Below are positions 12,272 to 20,243 of a stretch of DNA of 23,625 nucleotides, one piece after another (the first letter of the stretch is position 1; every line of letters begins with the position of its first letter). The DNA lies in IMG/VR virus record IMGVR_UViG_3300017593_001363, positions 1 to 23,625 of that record; one strand, given 5' to 3'. The DNA comes from a virus. Position numbers and translations under genes: made by a program. The notes under the pieces were generated by a model. That model worked only from the letters and a program-made list of their open reading frames with translations. It was not told the DNA's origin and ran no database searches.

Positions 12272-14044
12272 TTATGCTTCCGCCCTAAAAGCACTCCCTT
12301 TTATACTATAACCTGTAAGCTCCCCACTTTCGATCTTATCCCTTAGCGCCTTAGACTTTATTAAAGTACCTAAGATCCAACTACCCTTTCTAACTTTCTG
12401 ATTTTCCCAATTAAAATCTATCGGAGCTATATACGACTCAACAACATAACAATCCTTTGATATAAACCAATGATTAATATCAATCTTTCTTGATTCTATT
12501 AGAAACTTATGAGCAGCCCTTTCTATTTCCTCCGCTGTCTCCGAATCCCCTTGCAAATCTACTACGTCCGGTTCTAACACAACCCCATATACAATCCCTT
12601 TCTTCTTATCATATTTCGCAATAGGAACGTATAAATCTAAAGACTTAGTGGTAGGGGTTGCTGACCTCTCAAACAACCACATATTCATTCTAGGGTCTTC
12701 CTTCTTAAACGTAAACAACCCCTTCAACTTCTTCCCCTTAACTTCAACTTTCTTAAATTCACTAGAATCCTCTAAAATTCGACATTCTCCTTCATCTGTA
12801 ACTATTATCATTGATGGAGTATTTTTCGACGGATTTAACCGTGTTTTTGGCCGAATATCGACCTTCTCTCTTAAACCTAGACTCATATCTTCCTTGTATT
12901 TATGTGGCTCCCAGATAGCAGTAACGCTTTCATTGACTAAAGGGTCTCTTTCTAAAACAAAGTGAAATAACTTTTCTTCTCCGACATCGCAGTTAAAATG
13001 ATATTCCTTCGTCGTCGGTCCGAATCTAATACTAATAGGTCCGCGCCAGGTCTGCTCCTGTATTGTGAATTTACCCTTTCCTGCCATCTTAAGCAGTGAA
13101 TACTTAACTATTTCATCCCTCAAACGCTTAGCCTCTTTAATATCTTTCGCCTTCCAGTACTGATGACTTACAGGTATTTCTTTACGTACACTCTTTGGTA
13201 AACAAGAGAAACCTAAGGGCCCAATCCACCCTTTCTCAACAGCATCTTTTGACAAAACATATGGCGTCTGGTTGATTGGCTGAATGCATAACCAAAAAGT
13301 ACGAGCCCTTGCCGGTAACGGTTTACCCTCGGGTAATATTTCATCCTTTTCAATTTGTGATAACTGCTTATTTATTTTTGACTCATTCACCTCAAGATAA
13401 GTTTCTACTGCCTCATCTGACATTTTAGCGATAGAGGGGGCAATCGACCTAGGTAGCTGTCTGAAAACAAGTCTACCTTTAATTTTACCATTCTTATAGA
13501 AGTACTCGTGGCTATATGCTTTCTGTGAGCCGTATTCTACTAAACCTTTATCAACAATTATCATCACCCCAGGATGCTCTTTCGTTGCACCAGGTGACCC
13601 CGCAGGTATAACTCCCTCGTGGGTTAGCCATTCAACCGGCTCAGAAGATTTTGTAGTAGCGTACAAGTTCGCTCTTCTAACTCCACCTCTGGTTCTCCTC
13701 TCTTTAAACTTACCTGTCTTCCAGTTAATCTTCCAAATGTCCTTCTTAGCTAGTGCACGTGCCTGAGCTAGCGTTGTTACATCTTCCTTTATTTTACCAG
13801 GCATTAAGGAGCTAATCGTCCATCCGACAAGAAACCTCTCAACAGCCTTTTCAACTTTTGCCACCCATTTATCTCCAACTTTCTTATATTTCATTTTAAA
13901 ACGTGTCCAAGCAATAGCACCAGGATACTTCGAACCTTTATCTCTAGCCTCGTCGAAATACCTAGCCCAAATATTTACCTGGGCTAGGGTAAGCCCTGCT
14001 GTCCTTAACGCTTTTGGAACCTCTGATAGCTTATCGTATGGCAT
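12272..14044 (-). CDS. Prohead protease fusion: ChaB-like, LigD phosphoesterase-like (x2) and XkdF protease domains
   Basis: This is a 590-residue protein. Residues 1 to 65 are ChaB-like (PYDKLSEVPKALR, then AIAWTRFKMKYKKVGDKW). Residues 68 to 198 match the later part of the LigD 3'-phosphoesterase domain: FLVGWTI, WLTHEGVIPAGSPG, VMIIVDKGLVEYG, GKIKGRLVFRQL. The first strands and His/Asp/Arg motif are missing here but occur at the end of the 967-aa protein. Residues 325 to 460 are a second, weaker copy (FTIQEQTWRG, SMIIVTDEGECRI, GKKLKGLFTFK). Residues 474 to 590 are the XkdF/S78_2 putative prohead protease domain (IVYGVVLEPDVVDLQGD, INHW, VVESYIAPIDF, GELTGYSIKGSA). The protease would mature the capsid before packaging. 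Start ATG with GGGGTGAT upstream. Confidence 0.85.
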   Translation of the reverse strand: MPYDKLSEVPKALRTAGLTLAQVNIWARYFDEARDKGSKYPGAIAWTRFKMKYKKVGDKWVAKVEKAVERFLVGWTISSLMPGKIKEDVTTLAQARALAKKDIWKINWKTGKFKERRTRGGVRRANLYATTKSSEPVEWLTHEGVIPAGSPGATKEHPGVMIIVDKGLVEYGSQKAYSHEYFYKNGKIKGRLVFRQLPRSIAPSIAKMSDEAVETYLEVNESKINKQLSQIEKDEILPEGKPLPARARTFWLCIQPINQTPYVLSKDAVEKGWIGPLGFSCLPKSVRKEIPVSHQYWKAKDIKEAKRLRDEIVKYSLLKMAGKGKFTIQEQTWRGPISIRFGPTTKEYHFNCDVGEEKLFHFVLERDPLVNESVTAIWEPHKYKEDMSLGLREKVDIRPKTRLNPSKNTPSMIIVTDEGECRILEDSSEFKKVEVKGKKLKGLFTFKKEDPRMNMWLFERSATPTTKSLDLYVPIAKYDKKKGIVYGVVLEPDVVDLQGDSETAEEIERAAHKFLIESRKIDINHWFISKDCYVVESYIAPIDFNWENQKVRKGSWILGTLIKSKALRDKIESGELTGYSIKGSAFRAEA

Positions 14045-14078
14045 TTATATCACCCCTTCATCCTGCATGTACTTAAAA

Positions 14079-14861
14079 TCATTTTAAATACTCTGGTAAC
14101 AATCTACTTAAAACATCAGGGTCATTTTTATGTTTTTCAAACCTATTCCTAATTTTCTCCTCAGTAACATGTATATGTTGAATAGTAGCCCCAGTCCTAA
14201 TCTGTCTAGGACTCAGTCTCGCTTTCCTACCGTATATCTGTCTTTCTATAGCGATATCTAAATCTACGTTTGCCCAATGAGCTCCCCAAAAATGCTCCTT
14301 CGCCTCTCTAATATGAGTCCCCTCAATATTAGTATGAAAGCCTGGATTCCACTCGATACCCGCCTCAGGCCTAACGATCACCGGCTTACAATAAGTCCAA
14401 TTCGGATGCGAAGTAAGATCCGGGTCACCATGCACTCTTTGCGTCAGCACAGGCCTGCTGACATCAAGATCTTCATCTGTAACGTGTTTGTACACCTGGA
14501 ACATTTTAGCACGAACCATATTAAAACTGTTTTGCTTTGCTAAGAACTCCTTTGCTGAATTGTAACCTCTAGGAGGAAAAATAAATTCGTCAGAATCTAT
14601 CGCGTACACCCAGTCGAACTTATTTGCCAGGGTTTTAACAAACTCATTAACGTGGTCTACTTTCAGATAATCATCGAACCCCTCAGGAAAACAGAAATCG
14701 ATTATCTCAACGTTATCGTAATTCTCGCAAATCGACCTAGTGTTATCACCTGTATCAACATCTAAAAATAAAAAGATCTTGTCTACATAACTGTATAACT
14801 TAAGAAAGAACGGGGCCAAATCCTCCTCGTTATACCAATGTGTAACAATTGCTATTTTCAT
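14079..14861 (-). CDS. Glycosyltransferase, family 2-like
   Basis: This is a protein of about 260 residues with a GT-A fold start KIAIVTHWYNEEDLAPFFL, the segment KIFLFLDVDTGDNTRSI, and a DxD metal site in DWVYAIDSDEFIFPP. Later come Trp/His-rich acceptor-side motifs (GFHTNIEGTHIREAKEHFWGAHW) seen in the Glyco_tranf_2_4 type. I prefer ATG 14861 (MKIAIV) because its TG overlaps the methyltransferase stop and GGGTG sits eight bases before it; ATG 14873 adds four residues. It is the last gene of the radical SAM-methyltransferase-glycosyltransferase cassette. Substrate unknown. Confidence 0.85.
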   Translation of the reverse strand: MKIAIVTHWYNEEDLAPFFLKLYSYVDKIFLFLDVDTGDNTRSICENYDNVEIIDFCFPEGFDDYLKVDHVNEFVKTLANKFDWVYAIDSDEFIFPPRGYNSAKEFLAKQNSFNMVRAKMFQVYKHVTDEDLDVSRPVLTQRVHGDPDLTSHPNWTYCKPVIVRPEAGIEWNPGFHTNIEGTHIREAKEHFWGAHWANVDLDIAIERQIYGRKARLSPRQIRTGATIQHIHVTEEKIRNRFEKHKNDPDVLSRLLPEYLK

Positions 14862-15382
14862 AAATACACCCATACTAAAACTCTAACTGGTCCGTGTATC
14901 TCTTTAAAAGTTTCATCTACCGCTTGTTTAACTCCGCCGTAAACTCCGCCATAATCGTGGAAAGCAATAATACTGTGCGGTTGTAACTTACTCCGACACA
15001 ATTCAGTATCCCTTTTTACATCTTCATATGTATGCATCCCATCTATAAAGGCAAAATCAAATATAGGATCGAGCTTCGGTATAACATCTGCAGACTTACC
15101 AATGTGATATATTATATTATCCCAACCTTCAATATTCGCCTTAAACTTATCCAGCGTTGTAAACTTACCCATCTGTGTCTGACCATTAGCGCTAGCTCTA
15201 AAAGTATCTACAGTGTGAACAACCTTTGCAACTTCTGCCAAACACAGAGTACTTTTCCCTAAAAAGCTGCCTATTTCTAAACACGTTCTACCCCTCGCAA
15301 GCTCTTGTAACTTTGCAACCTCTGATACTCCTAAAAAACATGTGCAGTAGCCACTTATATCGGCCCAGTGCTTCTTACCCAT
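14858..15382 (-). CDS. Class I SAM-dependent methyltransferase (Methyltransf_24 type)
   Basis: This 174-residue protein has motif I in CLEIGSFLGKSTLCLAE (about 34 to 50), the acidic end of strand 2 in VVHTVDTF (D59), and the post-I core FDFAFIDGMHTYEDVKRD (D114). The closing SIIAFHDYGGVYGGVKQAVDE is typical of O-methyltransferases that act on sugars (CmcI/Methyltransf_24 group). No target recognition domain for DNA is present, so nucleic acid methylation is less likely. Its ATG overlaps the radical SAM stop, with GGAGG seven bases upstream, and its own stop overlaps the glycosyltransferase start, so the three genes are one translational unit. Confidence 0.87.
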   Translation of the reverse strand: MGKKHWADISGYCTCFLGVSEVAKLQELARGRTCLEIGSFLGKSTLCLAEVAKVVHTVDTFRASANGQTQMGKFTTLDKFKANIEGWDNIIYHIGKSADVIPKLDPIFDFAFIDGMHTYEDVKRDTELCRSKLQPHSIIAFHDYGGVYGGVKQAVDETFKEIHGPVRVLVWVYL

Positions 15383-16247
15383 CTCTATACCTCCATCCGT
15401 GCACCATATCTGCTCTCATATCTCCCCGGTAGTTACCCGGATCCCAACTCCATTTTAACTTCTCTAACTCTTCGATAGTAAATTTCTTCTCAACTAATTC
15501 CACATCCTCCTTAGACAAACGTCTCAACTTATGCTTCTTAAATATTTCCAAAAGATGAGCTGAGAACTTTTCTTTCTTAACAGAGAGAGGTTCCCTTTTC
15601 ATTGGAACTGCTGCCCCGCACAAACCACAATACCTTTTAACTTGATCTTGAAAGTCTTCAGGCTTTTTATTCCACCAACCCTTTTTAATCGGATAGCCAC
15701 CCGGGCCATCTAAAAGGCTATCGAGAGCTCCCGCGACCTCACAAAAAAAGCACCCCTTCGGAGTTATCGTTGGACACCAAGTTCTTTGGAGCCAGCAATT
15801 ATTGATTAGTTCTTTTCTATATTCTATATCCTCCACGACATCATCTGCAGCAACTGTTATCGGTTGGTGTAAGCAAACTTCCTTCTGATACTCATCATGT
15901 TCATTATACGCAACAAATCCAAAAGTCTCATCTATTAACTCCTTATACCCATCGTATTTCGTAGAACCAGAAGACCACAATCCTACCTTCTCTCGCGGAA
16001 CCTCTTTTTGTAAAATCAAACATATCTCTTCAAACTGAGGATGCAGAGTTGGTTCACCTCCGATTATTCCTATCTGTTTAGGCCAACCTTCCAGAGACTC
16101 AAGAGCTTTACGGAAAGTATCTATACTCATATTGAACTTTTGGTCCGGTCTCAGGTGCCTAATATACCTGGTACAATAAGCGCACCTCTGTCCACAAACA
16201 TTAGTTACATCGATCTGGCATAGCCATGCATCGTATATAGGTTTCAT
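15375..16247 (-). CDS. Radical SAM protein with extra C-terminal cysteines
   Basis: This 290-residue protein has the 4Fe-4S motif CxxxCxxC at C18, C22 and C25 (VCGQRCAYCTRY) and the GGEP motif at 63 to 66 (IIGGEPTLHP). This part of the AdoMet radical fold is complete. Further cysteines at 151, 158, 166, 169, 207 and 210 (CPTITPKGCFFCE, YCGLCG) could hold an auxiliary cluster as in SPASM-type enzymes. The tail is rich in Trp/Arg/Lys. AGGAGG precedes the ATG. The substrate is unknown; with the methyltransferase and glycosyltransferase downstream, a role in making or modifying a sugar or a virion peptide is the simplest guess. Confidence 0.9.
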   Translation of the reverse strand: MKPIYDAWLCQIDVTNVCGQRCAYCTRYIRHLRPDQKFNMSIDTFRKALESLEGWPKQIGIIGGEPTLHPQFEEICLILQKEVPREKVGLWSSGSTKYDGYKELIDETFGFVAYNEHDEYQKEVCLHQPITVAADDVVEDIEYRKELINNCWLQRTWCPTITPKGCFFCEVAGALDSLLDGPGGYPIKKGWWNKKPEDFQDQVKRYCGLCGAAVPMKREPLSVKKEKFSAHLLEIFKKHKLRRLSKEDVELVEKKFTIEELEKLKWSWDPGNYRGDMRADMVHGWRYRDG

Positions 16248-16255
16248 ATAACCTC

Positions 16256-19159
16256 CTATTCATTTTCATTTCTTAAATCGTTGTGGGCGCTCTTCCTTAT
16301 AAAGTGGATCTGTATAACATACCTATAATCCTTTTCCTCAGGGGGCAAATGCATATAAGGATCCTGCTTCAAAAAATACCTACCATCTTTTTCAACAAAC
16401 CTAAAATCAGTATTTAAATTATTTTGTTCGAAAAACTCAACTATAGACTTTTCAACTTCAATAAAGTCCGGTACCTCTCCAACTAATACCTCAGTACCAT
16501 CCTTTTTTAACGGAATACCATATATGTTAACTTTTTCAACTAACAATCCAGACTCCCTTCCTATCTTTAAAGCTGATGCAAAGGAGTCGGGAGCTGCATC
16601 AGATGCTCTGTACTCATAAAACGCAGGTTCGTAAAACTCCAACTTATGCAACCCGGTCCGCGGATCAGTATAGTAATTGACAGTATGAAACTTAACAGTT
16701 ATTATACCACCTATTGGTACTTTAACTTTCGTATTGAAACAGCGGCCGACCTTAGTATACTTCTTACCTTTCACTTCAACCACAGTTTTAGGGTCGACTC
16801 TATCCTGTGATGTAAATGAGAGTGCGTAGTCGTAGTTATATACGCCTTTTGTTTTAGTTTCCGTTGCCTTCCAAACTATACCGTGAACCTCTGCCATAGT
16901 TTTTAGCTTAAACACCTCATTTGTAGAACCGGTCAGAGTATACCTCATATCTACTTTCTTTACCATGGCCCCTTCACTACCGATAGCACTAGCACATTTA
17001 CGCAGAGCAGCCTCCAACTTTTTAACAGTATTGCAGAAGAATGAAGGTGAAAGATTCAAGTGACTTGTCTTAAAAGAGGGTTTATCTAATGTTGATTGCA
17101 GGAACTTCAAACTTTTCAATCTCTTCAACCTATCACTATAAGGATTCTTATGAATATCCCCATCGTAATATTGCATATCGAAACAATTAGCTACAATTCC
17201 ACTATCGTCTATTGGCTCTTTAGACTTTGGATTTAAGTGGCCAGCGACAACCTCTCTAGGCTGGTGCACTCCCCCCCTCCACCATTCAATTTCGCAATCC
17301 AAAATGACAGCATGCATCCCAACTAGTTTCTTCACATCCGCTTTTAATGAGGGTAATCTAGATGTATAATCCTCACCTTGATCACTAAAAACTTTAAACC
17401 TGCCTTCTCCGTCCCAATGCAACTGCGAGTGTATGCCATCATATTTCTTTTGGGTTATTACCGGGGGAATTTCGGTCCCTAACTCTTCCTTCTTTGCTAA
17501 ATCCTTCAAAAACTCAACCATAGCTTCAACACTGTATTTCTCACCTTTGCGGTATCCCATTAGTGGCGAAATGGAGGTCTTTTGAGGATAGAAAAATCTA
17601 AATAGTACGACTTTATCCTCCTTTTTAGATGCTTCTGCCTTTGCTTTTGCTTCGGCAGATACTGCTTTACTCAACTCTCTTTTAATCCTATCCCTAATAT
17701 CTGGGTTTGTATTATCTTTCCATTTTTCTCCGACTGCTCCGCCCTCAACTCTCTTAATTTCATTAATATCGCTGAAGTTCCTCCTATCATGCTCACTATT
17801 CACCCACTTTCTAAGACAATCCTTACAAAACCACGCCCTTGCCATTCCCTCTGCCCAAAGGACCTCGTACTCAGGAGGCTTATCACACATCATACATTTA
17901 TCTTTACGGTAATTTACTTTTTCAACGCTCCTCTTGAAATCCTTACAGGCTGGGTCACTTGCGTTTACCTTCTTATTCTTCAAAGTGCACTTACCATCCT
18001 TAAAGTATTTACAATTACCACAAACCTTATCGTCAATAACAGGCTCCTCTAATATTCTAATTGTACCACCTGCTGGGCCTGTAGTTAACTGCTTGCTCTT
18101 ATAAAACTCTTTTGCGAATTCAGGCTCGTTCATCTCCTCAAACTGCAAAGGGTTTCTTGGAACTAGGCATAAATCATAAGCAGGTAAGTTTTTCCAGTTG
18201 GGACCATATCGCGTCCCATGCCATTCAACATCATTCTTAGCTGTGCCAAATCTATCTCTAAACAACCGGTCCACCTTCAACCGTAACTCTTTATCTAATA
18301 CTAGTATCAACCTATTCCCATCTTCCTCTGCTCTCGCGATAATATCCATATCATTTGGTTCTCTATCTTTTGCATAAACTTTGCTGCCGGAGACTGAGAT
18401 GAACTTAGGTATCCACACAATAGACGGAAGCTTAATTTTAGCTAAGTCCATTTGTTCAAGAGTTGATTTCCTCAATAGATACTCTTCCTTATTTTCAAAC
18501 TTACCTATCGCGTCCTCAATTAACTTCTTCTTTTCAGAATACAAACACCCGATAACTTCCTTCCCTTTCAACAACTCTCGCAGCCTATCCACAAAAAGCT
18601 CCCTTGATTCTTCGTTGAGAAGGTTAGGTGGAAAATCGTATTTAAATTCTGGTGCTAACGAATCTGCGTATCTAATTAAAACGACAGGTTCAGAAACGAT
18701 TAAGGGTTGATAATCAGGGTATTTTAAAAATAGCTTTTGGAAGGAGCCTCTATGAACTACAGATAGAGGGATTGGTTTTGTTTTCGCACAAGGAACCAAT
18801 AAAACTTTCCTTACCCCTTTCAACCAACTTCTCATGAAATTAAAATACCAATCATACGCGTGAAAGGCAGCAACGCCATCTTCCGCCTTTCTAACTTTAG
18901 GTGGACTAAAGCCACCCGGGACTAACGACTTCTTAAAACGCCGGGCTGCTCTGTCCAACGGATTATCTTTCAAGTCTAAATCTATACCCCTTTCCTTTAA
19001 CTTAGCGCTAATCAGATAATGTATCCTAATAATATCTTGGTTAGTAAAGTTAGTAGTCTTATTGTATAACTGGTGACAACGGTGATGCAATTGTAATAGT
19101 TGAGCTTTAGTCTCATTATCGAGCTTGGATGGATGTTCTAAAATTTCTTCAAATTCCAC
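16256..19159 (-). CDS. Multidomain protein with ATP-dependent DNA ligase core
   Basis: This is a 967-residue protein. Residues 115 to 205 (VRKVLLVPCAKTKP, LIVSEPVVLIRYADS) resemble the DUF5591-like fold seen with archaeosine enzymes. Residues 245 to 335 look like a nucleotidyltransferase (SVSGSKVYAK with NDMDII). Two zinc units follow: 380 to 408 (CGNCKYF, GKCTL, PACKDF) and 422 to 448 (CMMCD, FCKDC). Residues 515 to 850 are the ligase core: motif I KYDG with lysine 572, motif III DCE at 621 to 623, motif IV SEGAMVKK near 728, motif V KLK at 751 to 753, then an OB-fold-like part. The C-terminus (RYVIQIHFIRKSAHNDLRNE) is the start of a LigD phosphoesterase domain and then stops. It should seal DNA nicks. 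Residues 363 to 376 repeat a capsid protein peptide. Confidence 0.88.
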   Translation of the reverse strand: MEFEEILEHPSKLDNETKAQLLQLHHRCHQLYNKTTNFTNQDIIRIHYLISAKLKERGIDLDLKDNPLDRAARRFKKSLVPGGFSPPKVRKAEDGVAAFHAYDWYFNFMRSWLKGVRKVLLVPCAKTKPIPLSVVHRGSFQKLFLKYPDYQPLIVSEPVVLIRYADSLAPEFKYDFPPNLLNEESRELFVDRLRELLKGKEVIGCLYSEKKKLIEDAIGKFENKEEYLLRKSTLEQMDLAKIKLPSIVWIPKFISVSGSKVYAKDREPNDMDIIARAEEDGNRLILVLDKELRLKVDRLFRDRFGTAKNDVEWHGTRYGPNWKNLPAYDLCLVPRNPLQFEEMNEPEFAKEFYKSKQLTTGPAGGTIRILEEPVIDDKVCGNCKYFKDGKCTLKNKKVNASDPACKDFKRSVEKVNYRKDKCMMCDKPPEYEVLWAEGMARAWFCKDCLRKWVNSEHDRRNFSDINEIKRVEGGAVGEKWKDNTNPDIRDRIKRELSKAVSAEAKAKAEASKKEDKVVLFRFFYPQKTSISPLMGYRKGEKYSVEAMVEFLKDLAKKEELGTEIPPVITQKKYDGIHSQLHWDGEGRFKVFSDQGEDYTSRLPSLKADVKKLVGMHAVILDCEIEWWRGGVHQPREVVAGHLNPKSKEPIDDSGIVANCFDMQYYDGDIHKNPYSDRLKRLKSLKFLQSTLDKPSFKTSHLNLSPSFFCNTVKKLEAALRKCASAIGSEGAMVKKVDMRYTLTGSTNEVFKLKTMAEVHGIVWKATETKTKGVYNYDYALSFTSQDRVDPKTVVEVKGKKYTKVGRCFNTKVKVPIGGIITVKFHTVNYYTDPRTGLHKLEFYEPAFYEYRASDAAPDSFASALKIGRESGLLVEKVNIYGIPLKKDGTEVLVGEVPDFIEVEKSIVEFFEQNNLNTDFRFVEKDGRYFLKQDPYMHLPPEEKDYRYVIQIHFIRKSAHNDLRNENE

Positions 19160-19893
19160 TAGTCATCCCACCCTTTCAGAACCACGGATACCTCGTTAAT
19201 ATCGCCTGCGCTTAACTCCGCCATCTGGGCTTTAAATTGCGCTGAACCATCCCCCAGTAAATGTATCGGAGTTCTCCAGTCTAAAAACTCTACCTTCTTA
19301 GATACATAATCGACTACTCTGAAATCTCCACACCAAGTCCTAACAGCACCAGCTTTCGCATTTCTCGACTCGTCGAAAGGAAACATGACTATACTTGTTA
19401 AGTAACTGTTTCGACCACTAGCTGGAGTATGCCAACTGCCACACGCCTGAACAAGAAATACATCACCTGTATTACCTGCAACCTCAGTAAAGTCCAGAGT
19501 AATCCCATCCGTCAGTGCTACTGCACTAGTTGCAGTCCCTCCGTCCGTATAACTGCTCCACACTCGCCCAAAAAATGTCTTCTTCCTCCATTCGAAATGA
19601 GACACATCAACCCCACCAGCAGTAGTTATCTTAACCTCATATAGTGAATTCATATCACCTGTGAACCCAGTGTAAGCAGAAGTTGTGAGTGTACCCGCAT
19701 CCGCTGTAACTGCAACTGGACTATAAATCTTGTTCAAGGTCTGGTATGCAGTTCCGAAATTACCTCCGTATTCAGCTTTGGTAATATATACAGATTCAAC
19801 CCAGTTCTTATCATACCTCGACATCTTCTCCCTATAAGTTCTAGTTAAAGCTTCCCCAACAAAATCTTTTAATAAATCCATTACGTACGTCAT
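19159..19893 (-). CDS. Probable virion structural protein, beta-rich
   Basis: This is a protein of about 244 residues with a helical N-terminus (YVMDLLKDFVGEALTRTYREKMSRYDKNW) followed by a Thr/Gly/Ser-rich beta region (VAVTADAGTLTTSAYTG, ALTDGITLDFTEVAGN, VFLVQACGSWHTP). I prefer ATG 19893, preceded by GGGGGTGA, over the TTG at 19917, which has no site. The YEVKIT, GITLDFTE and AGNTGDVFLV rhythm is of the type found in phage fibre, decoration or neck proteins. It overlaps the ligase protein by one base. Its position between accessory genes and the ligase gene is unusual for a tail protein. Function not recognised. Confidence 0.6.
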   Translation of the reverse strand: MTYVMDLLKDFVGEALTRTYREKMSRYDKNWVESVYITKAEYGGNFGTAYQTLNKIYSPVAVTADAGTLTTSAYTGFTGDMNSLYEVKITTAGGVDVSHFEWRKKTFFGRVWSSYTDGGTATSAVALTDGITLDFTEVAGNTGDVFLVQACGSWHTPASGRNSYLTSIVMFPFDESRNAKAGAVRTWCGDFRVVDYVSKKVEFLDWRTPIHLLGDGSAQFKAQMAELSAGDINEVSVVLKGWDD

Positions 19894-19904
19894 TATTTCA
19901 CCCC

Positions 19905-20243
19905 CTACTCCAAACAAATTTGAATATGACAGTGTTCCGGATACGCAAAATGTTCTTTATCAACAGCGACCACTCTTCTACATTCTTTATTTTTAATTAA
20001 CGCTCTTGCAACTGATAACCCTAACCACTCGTACCTTTGGACTATTTCTTTTATACACTTGCACGCATGGTGGTAAGGTTTACCCACGCCGACAACCAAC
20101 AATCTCATTTTATATTGTCTTTTATTTAAGTCTTCGCATACAACAATTCCCTCTTTATCACAATAGTACCACTTAGTTAAATGTTTAAAATTACAAAAGG
20201 GACACAGGTACTTCACGTTGTGTAAATCTTCAAATTCCTCCAT
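19905..20243 (-). CDS. Hypothetical Cys/His-rich protein
   Basis: I do not recognise this 112-residue protein. It has a likely zinc finger at the start (YLCPFCNFKHLTKWYYCDKEG) with CxxC, then a second Cys/His cluster (HHACKCIKEIVQRYE) and a His/Cys-rich end (YPEHCHIQICLE). The middle strand MRLLVVGVGKPYHH is Rossmann-like but short. It overlaps the glycosyltransferase-like gene by 31 bases and starts at ATG with GGAG six bases upstream. A metal-binding accessory protein is the most that can be said. Confidence 0.6.
   Translation of the reverse strand: MEEFEDLHNVKYLCPFCNFKHLTKWYYCDKEGIVVCEDLNKRQYKMRLLVVGVGKPYHHACKCIKEIVQRYEWLGLSVARALIKNKECRRVVAVDKEHFAYPEHCHIQICLE

Noticed and set aside
10880-12346. 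Plus-strand open frames of 123 to 164 codons over the scaffold gene
   Set aside because: They mirror Lys/Glu-rich codons as Ser/Phe/Leu-rich protein, have no ribosome sites, and run against every recognisable gene here.
14050-14090. Inverted repeat TTAAAAT-G-ATTTTAA as terminator or recombination site
   Set aside because: The one-base spacer cannot form an RNA hairpin, and AT-only arms of this size are expected by chance; no direct repeats were found at the cassette edges.
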